Shown here: positions 47,719-57,523 of the stretch, in pieces
Layout of the letters: each line of letters starts with the position of its first letter
Position numbering within the stretch: the stretch's first letter is position 1
Assembly (NCBI GenBank): GCA_963575745.1
Contig: CAUYUJ010008047.1
Coordinates: 368,139 to 432,138, forward strand
DNA: 64,000 nucleotides
Reading direction: 5' to 3'
Origin: Prorocentrum cordatum
Lineage: Eukaryota; Sar; Dinophyceae; Prorocentrales; Prorocentraceae
The notes under the pieces: generated by a model
The model's input: the letters and a program-made list of their open reading frames with translations, nothing else
Database searches by the model: none
Told to the model about the DNA's origin: nothing
Program-made: the position numbers and the translations under genes

Positions 47719-48470
47719 TCGCTCGCCGCTCCCCGTCCAGGCGGGCGCCGGCGATGTCGAGGGAGGTGCTGACCTGCTCGATCTCGTGGACCTGGAAACC
47801 CTCCTTCCGCGCGCCCGGGAGCGCCCGTCCACGCGGCTATTCCACTTCGGCTCTGTCGCAGCCGACCACTCCGAAGTTGTCGAGGCACGCCGCGCGAACG
47901 GCCCCATCCCCCAAGCTTGGCGGCGGCGCGCCGTAAATGCGCGGGGTAGATGAGATCCCGCGGGCCGACCTCGATCCCGTCGATGCCCCGCGCCCCCGGA
48001 GGCGACGCGCGGGCGGGTGGCGGGGCGAAGTGCCGCGACAGCTCCTCGTCGATCCTTAGCTCGTGGAAGTAGTCCTTGACGTCGAAACTGGCCGAGTAGA
48101 CGACCTGGCCCCGGCTCGTCTCCAGGTGGCTGAGGGGGCCCCCAGTAGCAAGCTGAATGGCATCTGGGATCTCGACGCGGGCGTTGCTCCAACGTGCGCC
48201 GCGCATGAGTCGTGGATCACACTCTTTCTGCGAACAAAGAACGGCCCGGACCTCCATTTGCAAGTTCGAATCCGCGCGAAGTTTCAGACGATAAAACCCC
48301 CCAACTTCGCCGGGCGTGCCGCCAGCACCAGGTCAAAGTGCAGGTTGGGCGGCCCCTCATCCCTGATGCGCAATGCATGCCCCTCTTGCCCGTCTTCGCT
48401 GAAAAGAACGGCGGTGCGAAACCGCTTGAGCTTGCGCGACGCCGCCCTGGGCGCGACGCTGTAGACGCCC
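46840..48470 (-). pseudogene. Reverse transcriptase and RNase H of the DIRS-like element
   Basis: A lead-in of unknown role (about 48470-48240, with A-L-R-I-R-D-E-G-P-P-N-L-H-F-D-L-V-L) precedes RT motifs: A-S-F-D-V-K-D-Y-F-H-E-L-R-I (about 48090-48045), then C-L-D-N-F-G-V-V (about 47890-47865), where Y-x-D-N-F is expected, and R-L-F-F-A-F-L-S-R further on. A 51-base GA tract interrupts the frame (47665-47715). RNase H-like sequence (about 47030-46850) reads L-L-L-V-D-D-A-G-L-V and R-W-V-P-S-Q-V-N-P-A-D-R, a hallmark of DIRS-type RNase H. Three frames must be combined to read it. Confidence 0.72.
47665..47715. repeat. (GA)n tract inside the DIRS-like RT (copy 1)
   Basis: 51 bases of GA. On the minus strand it falls between codons for E-R-R-A-I-T and F-A-A-I-A-E-A. 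Its length is identical in copy 2 (63245-63295). Confidence 0.95.
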
Positions 48471-48899
48471 CCCCCCCCCCCGCCAGGTCGCGACTCGGCA
48501 GCGAAGCGGAAGCCGAGCCAAACGGCGCAATGCCCCCAGCGCGCTCGCTGTCACCATAGCGAGTCTGCACGCAGGGGCGCCGCGAGGGCTTCTTGCGGGG
48601 AGGGCCGCTCCCTCGGCACGGGCGCAGCGGCAGCGGCATCTCGGGCCAGCGCAAGAGCAGCCCGCGTTTGCCCGCCCCCTGGCCCGCCCGGCGCCGCGCT
48701 GCCGACGCCCCCCCGCAGAGCGCTCGTCGATCCAAGCGCGCTGCTGATGCGCTGTCGGACTCCGCGACTGAGCGGGCTGCGAGGGCCCTCGCAATCGCGG
48801 CGCCGAGGCAAGGGCAGCGGGCCCCGCAAGCGACCGCAGGACACGCCCCGAACACGACTGCGCCGCTGCCCCCGGAGAGGATGTTGGCAAGAGGGCGGC

Positions 48900-50110
48900 C
48901 CGCTGAGGGCCGCGAAAAGGGGGGGGGGGGGGGGCGGGGCGACTAGCCCTTCCTCGCAAGGGCTGCCTCCTCGCGGGCCTTGCGTCGATCCTTCTGGATC
49001 TGTGCCTCGCCCTGCACCTGAAGCGCCGCGCGCGAGGTGGGCTGCGGCGCAATGGCCGCGATATTCTTGTCGAGCCCCTGAAACTACCCGCCCCCTCCGA
49101 ACCTCGGCGGCTTCGGGTTGGCGGCGCAGGCTTCCTCCAGCGGCTGAACCCCGCGCGACAGCAGCTCGAGGCTCGCCAGCGCTGATACGTCCAACTGGTC
49201 GTGCGCGATGGCCCGCCCCAGGGTCTCCATGAGGCTGCCGCGCCCATACTTGACTCCGTCATTGTCTGGCACGCGGGCGCCGCGCATTCACTTCTCTGTC
49301 CTGGTGCGAGGATCGCAGCCTTGGTCGCGGATGAACTTGCGCAACCACAAGGTCGTCCTCGGCCCCTGGATGGGGAAATCCCTCCACGTCGGCTCTCCCA
49401 GCGGGCCTGCGCCGCCATTGCGCGGTCGGGCGGCGCTGGCCCATCTGGTCACGCAAGATGGGCAGCACTCGAACATCCGCCGATCGCACTCCGCCCTAGT
49501 CGAGCCCCGAGGCGGCCGACCCGGGTGGGCCGGCGATGGCCGTCGCCAGGCCTCCAGCAGCAGGGGCGGTCGCGACCGCCAGCTCGAGCTCCTTCTTCCT
49601 GCCCTCCAGGTAACTGCCCTCGCTGCGCGCGGCGATGGGCCCCAGCGCGAGCGTGGCCGACCCAAGCTTGGCGAAGGCAAACTTACCCTGGATGACGGCG
49701 TTCGCGCCCGCGCTCCAATCCTGTCCGGCCACGCCAGGATCAGTCGCCCCGGCGCGATCGGCCTCGAATCGGCAACGCACGCGCCGCAGCCCAGCGCCCC
49801 AGATGGCTCCCGCGCAGCAGCCAGCCGCCAACCCCGCGAGGCCCGCGCCGATCACGGCGATGAGTCACCATCCGCTGAGGCCTGCCGCCGCCACCGGGCA
49901 GCTGACTCCGGACAACTCGGGCAGGCCGCGCCCCTGAGCGTGCGAGGCGGGGAATGCAGGGCATGGCGCGCCAGGTGCGGCGAGAGCGCGCAGTCGGGGC
50001 AGGCGCGCTCGCTCTGCCCAGCCCGCGCGAGAGAAGCGGTGCCCGCGGTCCGCGCAGTCCCGCGCAACGTCCACCAGCACGTCGCCGAGCCGACCAGACA
50101 TGCACGGCCG
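48900..50110 (-). pseudogene. Gag-like first ORF of the DIRS-like element
   Basis: Pieces in three frames. Paired Cys motifs C-P-D-C-A-L-S and C-P-S-C-P-E-S lie near 50010-49900. A hydrophobic Ala/Gly segment (G-A-G-L-A-G-L-A-A-G-C-C-A-G-A, about 49850-49800) could be a membrane span. D-F-P-I-Q-G-P-R-T-T-L-W lies near 49385-49340, H-D-Q-L-D-V-S-A-L-A-S-L-E-L-L near 49205-49160, and I-Q-K-D-R-R-K-A-R-E-E-A near 49000-48960, close to the stop. I recognise this order from repetitive dinoflagellate ORFs that precede DIRS-type RT. A structural (gag) role is inferred from position only. Confidence 0.5.
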
Positions 50111-50159
50111 CTAGCCAGCGGGCGGCGGGCAGCGCGCAGAGCCTTCGGAACAACAAAAA

Positions 50160-50271
50160 GCGATGGGCCATGAACGCGGGCGACGGGCGAGGCACGCTAT
50201 GCATTGCTACCTTCGCCCTCACTCGCGTCGCTGAACGGCCCCTGATACATCATTACTGCGCACGCACGAAC
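50160..50271 (-). repeat. Terminal repeat A1 of the DIRS-like element
   Basis: Aligns with A2 (44446-44560) with a few small gaps. The block from CTCGCGTC to CACGAAC is nearly identical. It lies just upstream of the gag-like region, so it bounds the element's 5' end. Confidence 0.78.
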
Positions 50272-50934
50272 AGGATGCAAAGGAGGAGGGCGCGAAGGAG
50301 GGGCGAGGCAGGACGAGGAAGGAAGGGGCGTAGGAGGCCCCGCAAGTCACGCAAATATGCTCCGAAGAGGGCTTCAACGCCGACCAAGGAAGCCCCGAAA
50401 CGGCCCTGATGGGCCCCCAACGCGGCCCCAAGAAGGGCTCAGAGGGAACGCCAAGCATCCCTGGGAACTTTTTCAACGCAACCTAACCTCGCAAAGCCCC
50501 CGAGCCCCAAGATCTCCAAGGCCCCCGAGTGGCACCCCATGGGGCCCCAAGAGGGCTGATCCGAGATCTGAAAATGCCAACGAGCTCGCCCGAAGACTAC
50601 TAAATATTCAAAGTCTCGAATCACACAGGTAGAATGTTTGGCCGAGCCCCCCCCAGGCGGTATGCTTCGCTCGCGCGAATGCCATAAACATATCAGAGAG
50701 CGACATGTCAAAACTGAACAACAAGGTGATGCGTGGGCAGCGGAGGGAAGCGTCGGGAGTCTGAGAAGCGTGCCGACCCAACGAATCATCGTCGTAGTGG
50801 CCACCGTCGTCGTCATTGCTGTCACCGCCATCGTCATCGCCGTCACCATCCACCATCACCGCCCCCTTTGCGTTCCAACCCCTGCTCCTACATTTTCCTC
50901 CAACTCACTCAGAATGACCGTCCATCTCGCCCAC
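50272..50934. other. Unique spacer between the two long copies; no gene
   Basis: 50370-50560 is a CCCCAAGAGGGC-type mosaic, and 50770-50865 a CGTCATCGTC/CACCATC microsatellite. There is nothing recognisable otherwise. Confidence 0.6.
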
Positions 50935-51034
50935 NNNNNNNNNNNNNNNNNNNNNNNNNNNNNNNNNNNNNNNNNNNNNNNNNNNNNNNNNNNNNNNNNN
51001 NNNNNNNNNNNNNNNNNNNNNNNNNNNNNNNNNN
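50935..51034. other. Assembly gap (100 N)
   Basis: Exactly 100 N. Copy 2 of the duplicated segment begins at the first base after it. Confidence 0.99.
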
Positions 51035-51130
51035 CCGCTGTGCCGCCGTCACCACAAGGAGCCTTCACCCCGTGGCCGCGCAGCAGCGAGCAAGGGCCGT
51101 GCAACAGCAGTGGCGTGAAAGTGAACCGCA

Positions 51131-54100
51131 TCACACACCCTGAGCAAAGGCACAATTAAACCTGACAAAACGTATTGACATCCACCCGCACTCCTGGTTT
51201 ATTGTATGACGGGTGGAGGCCCTTTGGAGACGACTCCAAGGATTACAATGCGAGGCCCGTTTCGAAGGCTCACACTTCTTACCTAGGCGATCAAGCCGGC
51301 CCCCCGACGTGTAATAACCACATTTGTGGCAAATGCAAACGAAACTACCATCCGTACAGTCTATGAGCACACATCTATGCCCTAGATCACGAAGTACTGA
51401 CGGGTGCACATGCAAAGCGAGCGAGCATGACCCACCAGGAGGTTCGACGCCAAACGTGCCACGACGACCACGCAAGCACGTAGCACATTGCCAATACGAG
51501 CCTACCCAATGCCATTCATGTGAAGGTTTCGCAGGAGCCTGCTCTTTAGCAGGTGGCTTGATTCGCTCTAAATCTTTGCCCAAGTCTAATCTAGGCCACA
51601 AAGACATTAATCTAGCACCCAAACGTCCTACAGCTCGGGCCACGGCCACGGAAAGATCCAGGCCCTCACGCAGCTCGTCCGACGGGGCAGGATGCAAGGA
51701 TGCCGCAACCTTGGCCGAGGTATCAGCCCACGCATTGCCCTGTCTTAAATAGCGATCCCTTTCGTCGACCGCTTCATCGACAGCAAGATGGGCTTTCACT
51801 TTGGATATCGTGACTTTGTGCATGTGCGGACGAGCAAACTGAGCCACGCCGGCAAACATATACCTGGCTGATATCTGCTCCATCCAAGGCATCCTGAAAA
51901 AATTCACAACATTTAAACAGTCCGAAAAAATGTCACACTGGCCTGTGCTCCACTGAATGGCGATAGACATGGCAAAAATCTCGGCTGCTTGTGGAGTCTG
52001 GGGGCATGGCCCCCAAACTGGTCCTCTGACTCTCACTAATTCAAGCCCAGTCTCCCTGTCAACCAAAGTGAAGGCCCAGCCAGCTCGGTTCAATTCTTTC
52101 ACAACGTAACGCGAACACGATCCATCCACGAACATGTCTCCAGCGAACACACTATGAAGGTCCCCAACCTCTCCTTGGGCCCACTCCACCTGAATACCAC
52201 CTTTATCCAACGGAGCAGGAAAACATCACCCGGGTGAGGAAACACCCCAAAGACAGCCAAGTTGTCGTCCACCTGGCTCGCCCACTTCTGGATCTTTATG
52301 GGCACAATCGAGTTCCTTAGTTCGACTACATCAGGACACTGGCATTCCCACAATCTATGGCGGAGCGTGTCAGGCGCCTCGCCACACAGCGGGCACAGCA
52401 CGTTCTGCAGCTGGTAGCCTAGGTCTGCCGCACGCGTACGAGTGTACACCGCGTTGCAAAAAAGCGCCCTCAGACAGCCTTTTTCAAAGGCAGAATACTT
52501 CGTGCTCTGGAGATAACTAAGGACCCCATCAGTGCAAACACGCCCAGACAAGTTCAGACGAGCCCCCATGTCCCACTCGAGACCTCTCACAACAGCTTTG
52601 CGAAGCAGATTCTGAATCAAAGTAGGCGAGAACTCCGTCAATTTAACCTCCTCACCCTTGTCAGTTCTAAAAACAGCGAAGGAAGGCATGGACCAGGAAA
52701 TCCGCTCACATGATTTCCTCAACGCCGTGATCGGCCCCGAGACCGACCGCCACAAAGGGGAGTCTCCCGAGAAACCAACGTCCCAGGCCTCCCTGAGTTC
52801 GGGGAGCGAGAGACAGTGGGGGTAGGTCCGATGGTGAGCAATCCATATTTCCTTCGACCATCTGACCATCGGAGCGACCGACGCATACCAACACGGCTCG
52901 CCATGCGAAAGAAGAAGAGCCGTCAGCGATCTTCCAGACGCTGATGGTTGCAAGACTGACGCCGCCTGGCGCCGCAATCTCAACAGCTCGTAGTCGCTCA
53001 CACCATATATTTCGGATCCGAAAAGCTCCGAGGCCAAAGCTCCCGAGGCAAAAACGTTTTTGGTCACACGGGCCCCAACCAGAGGCCTCAAGCGGGCCAA
53101 ACGGGAAACAAAACCACGAGCTTTTTGTTCACGCTTCTTTTGCTTCGAGCTCCTACCAGCAACACGTCTAGGGCGTCCCACACAATCATCCACTCCTAGG
53201 TTCGCCGCTGAACTGACTAAGGGGCCAGCCAGGCCACCTAGTGCCTGAGCGAGATCACGCCCAAGCGCCTTAGAAGAAGCGATCAAGGATCTCTTTCCCA
53301 CATCTTGACTCACCTTAGCTCCGATCCCCTCCTCCAGAATAGAAACCAAGGCTCTGACCACCGGTGGCAGATGCTCCACAATGTATCGCCGCGACCCCGT
53401 AGCACTGAGGCCAGAGTCGTCGATATACAACTTAAAATGCACCTGTGGCGGAATGCACAGCATGTCGAGGGAAGCAATCGAGTACACTCTGATCAACGTG
53501 GTGGCAAACGTACACCCCGCGATGATTCCCCCCAAGGCCCAGAAGGGCCCATCCACAAACCCGTTCAACACAAAAAACCGAGCCTGAAGATACATCGCAA
53601 TCGCGAGCCGAGCGATCGCGAGGGGGAAATTCACCTGCTTGCAACGCCACAGGAGCAACTTGAGATCAATAGTCTCACCATATTTGTAAAGATCGAGCAG
53701 GACCGTTGCGGCTTCATCCTTGCTCAAAGTCGAGGTCTCCGCACGAACCGCCTGTCTCCACACCACGTCCTGGGCCCCCTCGAAGGGCCCAGCCGCGAAA
53801 AAACTCCGAGCGTTTTTGAACTCCCACTCCTGGGCCAGGGGCCTCCGCACCTTACCGTAAGCACGGTAAATCGCACAAAAATTCCCAATCGGGCGAAAAC
53901 CAGAAGCTGGTTTCGGGATCAACGTAAGGAGAGTGATGGCCACCTGTCTCGGTATCAGCGCCGCGAGCTCCATCACGGCAAACAGACCACACAGAATTCT
54001 GAGCAGCTCATCACTCAAGAAAGAGAAATGCCGCATGTGAAATCCGTCGACGCTGACAGAAGTGTTGATTTTGAAACGCCTGGAAAACTCACGTATCGCC

Positions 54101-55734
54101 TCCACAGGAACCTCAGGAAGTTCAGGGGCAAGCTCACCGACATGGAACCAGGGACCCCCACCAGCATCCCCCCAGAGGTCGGAAAAACGTTTGGACTCAG
54201 CTTGGAGCAACGACAAGGGGTCCGCCACCACCACTCCGTCCAAGGACAGGGTGGTGGTGGGGACCCATGGCGTCGCTCCTTTGGAAACGGTGTGGACCCT
54301 TCGGGCTCCCCGATTCACCTTAAACAGTAACCACTCCTTGAACTCTTTCCTGGCAAGCTTCCTAGAGGCAGCCTCAATATTCACAAGCATGTCACGGCAC
54401 ATCTCATGCAAGTGATGGAAAAAATCAAGCATTGGGCCGTCTGCTGGCTCGTACATCGGGAGCTCGCGGACGAACTCCTCCAGCGAAGACCTAAAATTCT
54501 CCATCTGGCCTAGATCAGCGGCGCACTGAGCTGGTGGCTGCTCCAGGCGCTCGAGCACCCGTCCGATGCCAGACTGGTCTCCCACGGTCCAGTAGCACTC
54601 GAACTCACTAAAGAGATTGGTCAGCCACCTAGCAGCAAACAGTGTGCCATCGCCTTTGCCAGAGTCCTTGGACAGCACTGGGCGCCAGCACATTTGGGGA
54701 GGCTTACCACGAGAACCCCAAACAGGAAGGACCTTACCCGTGGCAGCGGAGACCTCACGCTCGGCAGCATTCGCCCAGTGTTTATAGACCAAGTCAACCG
54801 AGTCCTGAACTCGTTCGAAATCCCCCACCGTCGCCGCTCTACGAGACGAGTCCAGCACATCATGCAGCCACGTCGGAGGCTCACAAGCGGCGACGAGGCA
54901 CACAGGCGGGAGAGGCGACGTGGGCAGCGGAGGGGGTTTCCGAAAAGACAAAGCCTGCAACCGCCCGAACTGCGGATGCATGCTAATCCTGACTGGGACA
55001 TGCGTACAGAGGTTGGTGTCACGGATGGCCTGCACACTGCTGACCGTCTTGGCCAAGTCAGAGGAGGCAATAAAGAAATCGTACTGCTTAAGACCCGCAA
55101 CAGATTTCATCGTGTGACCCTCAGGCACCAGGAACTGGATGCTTTTCTGGTCCCCCAGGCCCCCAGTCAGGAGCTTCTCAGGCTCCATGTTAAAATCCGC
55201 GCCCAGGAAAAAAGGGAAACCGAGGCCCTCCCCCAGGGACAAACACGAACACAAGATATCGATGTTTGAATCCGAGAGGTCCTGGCAGTCATGGAAGTAG
55301 GCGGCCATCACCAAAAACGTGGGCTGCCCAGGCACCTCGACGATGCCTGCCAGAGCCCTCGACGGTATAATGATAGCTCCAGAGTCAGGAGCCCGCAGAC
55401 CAAGCCCATCACGAACAAAGAGAGCGACTCCCGATGACGGGCCTTGACCATCACCAGGCACAGCAGCACTCCATAAACTTTTCCACCCGTGGCGTCTAGC
55501 CCAGGAAGAACCAGGATCGATTTGGTTAGCCAACTGCTTATGCTCCTGCATGATCACGATATCAGCACTAGTCTTCAGCAACCAGAGCTGGCCAGGCCCC
55601 CACCCTGAGACATTGCAGGTTTCAACTGAGGGCGAAAAAGATTCAACAGGAAAAGCATTGGCCTCCATGGGCCTGATCAACTGCACATCGGACCTGGGCG
55701 GAACACCAGGCAAAAGCGGGCCCCTAAGGGTCAT
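51131..55734 (-). pseudogene. LINE ORF2 polyprotein, copy 2 (frameshifted before RNase H)
   Basis: Endonuclease and RT are as in copy 1 (Y-I-D-D at 53427-53416). Near 52222 a four-A run (five in copy 1) shifts the frame just after P-H-P-G-D-V-F, so the RNase H and C-terminal Cys region (52210-51131) are in another frame. Motif A region reads L-Y-K-Y-G-E instead of L-Y-K-Y-Y-E (53679-53680 region). Copy 2 keeps ten residues (D-E-L-R-E-G-L-D-L-S) that copy 1 lacks. A T-run difference at 51223 gives the protein a different C-terminal tail and a later stop. Either copy could hold assembly errors at these homopolymers. Confidence 0.9.
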
Positions 55735-55981
55735 AGGTTTCGACGGCCGAGCAGAAACACCATTCGCCAGCAGGGCCCCCTTGGCCCTGGCTAACGCATG
55801 CTGAACCGCCCGAACGAGAGGGCCACTGTGGGCCCACAAAAAATTAGTATTAGAGACCGCATGTGACTCAGAGGTGCCCTGGGAGATCCACTCAGGGCTG
55901 GCCAACACACAGGCTGCTGTGGGGGAGGTACCCCCTCCGTTGGAAGAAGTCAAAAAATTCTGATCTCGCTGGCTCCCCCCC

Positions 55982-57247
55982 TCAGGCGCTGTCACCTTTG
56001 GGGGGGTCTGATTGTAAAATCTTGGCTGCACGCGCCTTGGCATCAGAACTCGCCGATGGCGCGCCCGTACCGCTTGATGGAGCCGCCGTGGGGGAAGTCG
56101 ACTCTTGACCAGCCTCCGGAGCTTCACCACCAGGAGCCTGCGCAGTGGCTGAATGACCCACATGCGGACCATCATCTTCAGCTCCTGCAGCGGCACCTGG
56201 TACAAGAACCTTCCGCTTCTTGCCAGCCAAGCGTGACTTCTGCTCCTCCATCTCTTTACGAACGCGTTCAGCATGAGCCTGCGCGGCACCAAATAGTTTC
56301 TTCGCCTGCTTCTGTATCTCGTCGTTGAGTGTCTTGAGCCGAGCCGCAGCCTCGTTTCTGTCCTCCTCGTTGAGGTCGTAGTCTGCTTCCCACTCCAAAA
56401 GGCTGGACATGTCAATGGGTAGCGGTTGTCCACCAAGCAGGTCAGAGATGGAGATCTTGACCTCCTGCTTGACAGAGCCCTCGGGGTTCCGAGGCCGATC
56501 ATCCACCGACTGGTGCAACTGCTCCACCAGCTCCTTGTGTAGCTTCTCCGAGGCCTCCAACTGCGAAGTAATTGACTCCACATTGGCGCGGGCCTGGACC
56601 AGCTCGTTGGAGATGCGCTCGAAGGACTCCACCGCTTTGGACAGTCGGGCCTCCAAGCTCCGCATGCTGTGGTACGCCTGGTTGACCTTCTGCTGCAAGG
56701 GGGGCTCAACCTTCTTGGCTGCGGCCATCTCGTCGAGCTTGTGTTGATAACGCTTTGCTGATTCTTCGTCACCCTGGGCTCGCAACAACTGTACCAGTGA
56801 TGCAATCCGAGTGTTCTCGTCGGGGGGTAGCTGGGCTCCTCCTGCGCCTGGAACTTGCGGGCCAGGATGAAGAGGAGCAGCACCACCGGGAGCCAGCATC
56901 GGATTAGCAACCCATGTCCCTGGGGGCGGCGGCCCCTGTGCCCACACTCCGCGAGGAGCGGCGGGCTGTTGGAACGATGGTGACGAACGCCAAGCCCAGC
57001 AGTGTTTGCACTGCTGCCAAGCCTGCTTGTTCTTCTTGCAGCCGCAACTCGGACAAGTCCACCTCGATGAAGGTGCATCGCCGTGCTGGGCGCCACCCTT
57101 TCCACCGAACGTAGTACCTGTCTTGCCTCCTTTGCCGAATCCTTTGCCTTTGTTGAAGGACTGGGCATACTGCTGCTGCTGCGCCTCCAGCTGCCAAGGC
57201 GGGATCGGCCCTCCCCAGTTCGCCGCTGCTGGGGAAGGCACAGCCAT
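55982..57247 (-). CDS. LINE ORF1 protein, copy 2
   Basis: 421 codons, intact. Differs from copy 1 by P-M-L-A-P-G in place of P-M-L-S-P-G and a silent change in the zinc-finger flank. Finger, coiled-coil region and tail are as in copy 1. Confidence 0.9.
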   Translation of the reverse strand: MAVPSPAAANWGGPIPPWQLEAQQQQYAQSFNKGKGFGKGGKTGTTFGGKGGAQHGDAPSSRWTCPSCGCKKNKQAWQQCKHCWAWRSSPSFQQPAAPRGVWAQGPPPPGTWVANPMLAPGGAAPLHPGPQVPGAGGAQLPPDENTRIASLVQLLRAQGDEESAKRYQHKLDEMAAAKKVEPPLQQKVNQAYHSMRSLEARLSKAVESFERISNELVQARANVESITSQLEASEKLHKELVEQLHQSVDDRPRNPEGSVKQEVKISISDLLGGQPLPIDMSSLLEWEADYDLNEEDRNEAAARLKTLNDEIQKQAKKLFGAAQAHAERVRKEMEEQKSRLAGKKRKVLVPGAAAGAEDDGPHVGHSATAQAPGGEAPEAGQESTSPTAAPSSGTGAPSASSDAKARAAKILQSDPPKGDSA

Positions 57248-57375
57248 CGCGCACACAACTGGATGGGTATCGTGGTAGGAAGCGCGGGACTCCGCCCGCA
57301 GAAACGAAAAAGGCTCGCAGGAACGCGGGCCCTTCTGAAGAACTGTTCCTGCAACGCTACTCGAGCGCAGAAGGG

Positions 57376-57397
57376 CTTGAGCCAAAATGGCTACGGA
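57376..57397 (-). promoter_or_regulatory. Complete dinoflagellate spliced-leader relic (copy 2)
   Basis: Identical to the relic at 41796-41817, in the same position relative to ORF1. Confidence 0.95.
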
Positions 57398-57418
57398 AGG
57401 CGGGGGGATGAGGAGAAG

Positions 57419-57523
57419 CAGGGGGAAGAGGAGGAGGAGGAGGAGGAGGAGGAGGAAGAGGAGGAGGGGGGAGGAGGAGGAGGAGGAGGAACAGGAAGAG
57501 GGCGAGGAAGAGGAGGAGGACGC
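57419..57523. repeat. (GGA)n microsatellite, copy 2
   Basis: Same length and sequence as 41839-41943. Confidence 0.93.

Larger units (their letters stand above)
35483..48420. repeat. Copy 1 of a long duplicated segment
   Basis: Matches 51035-64000. The offset is 15552 at the left edge, changes by three small indels (a T run at 35671, 30 bases near 36100, an A run at 36639), then stays at 15580 to the window end. Substitutions are visible up to about 41671. I see none to the right of that by eye. Confidence 0.97.
44361..50271 (-). mobile_element. DIRS-like tyrosine-recombinase retroelement, decayed, copy 1
   Basis: On the minus strand from 50271: terminal repeat A1, gag-like region, RT, RNase H, tyrosine recombinase, methyltransferase-like module, then repeats B1, A2 and B2. 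RT plus tyrosine recombinase defines the DIRS superfamily, and split direct repeats (A1...B1-A2-B2) are typical of its PAT/Ngaro branch. There are no long terminal repeats and no DDE integrase. Frameshifts occur in every module, and the expected recombinase Tyr is replaced. It is a dead copy about 5.9 kb long. Confidence 0.78.
51131..57397 (-). mobile_element. LINE-type retrotransposon, copy 2
   Basis: Same order as copy 1: spliced leader (57397-57376), ORF1 (57247-55982), ORF2 (55734-51131). ORF2 is frameshifted in this copy. Confidence 0.93.

Noticed and set aside
46735-48192. 485-codon minus-strand open frame over the DIRS-like RT
   Set aside because: Only scattered parts carry RT-type motifs; most of it is off-frame translation of the decayed element, so domains were annotated instead of this frame.
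44446-50271. LTR retrotransposon interpretation of the A1/A2 direct repeats
   Set aside because: The repeats are only ~112 bases, A2 is nested between B1 and B2, and the coding order has a tyrosine recombinase and no DDE integrase or protease.
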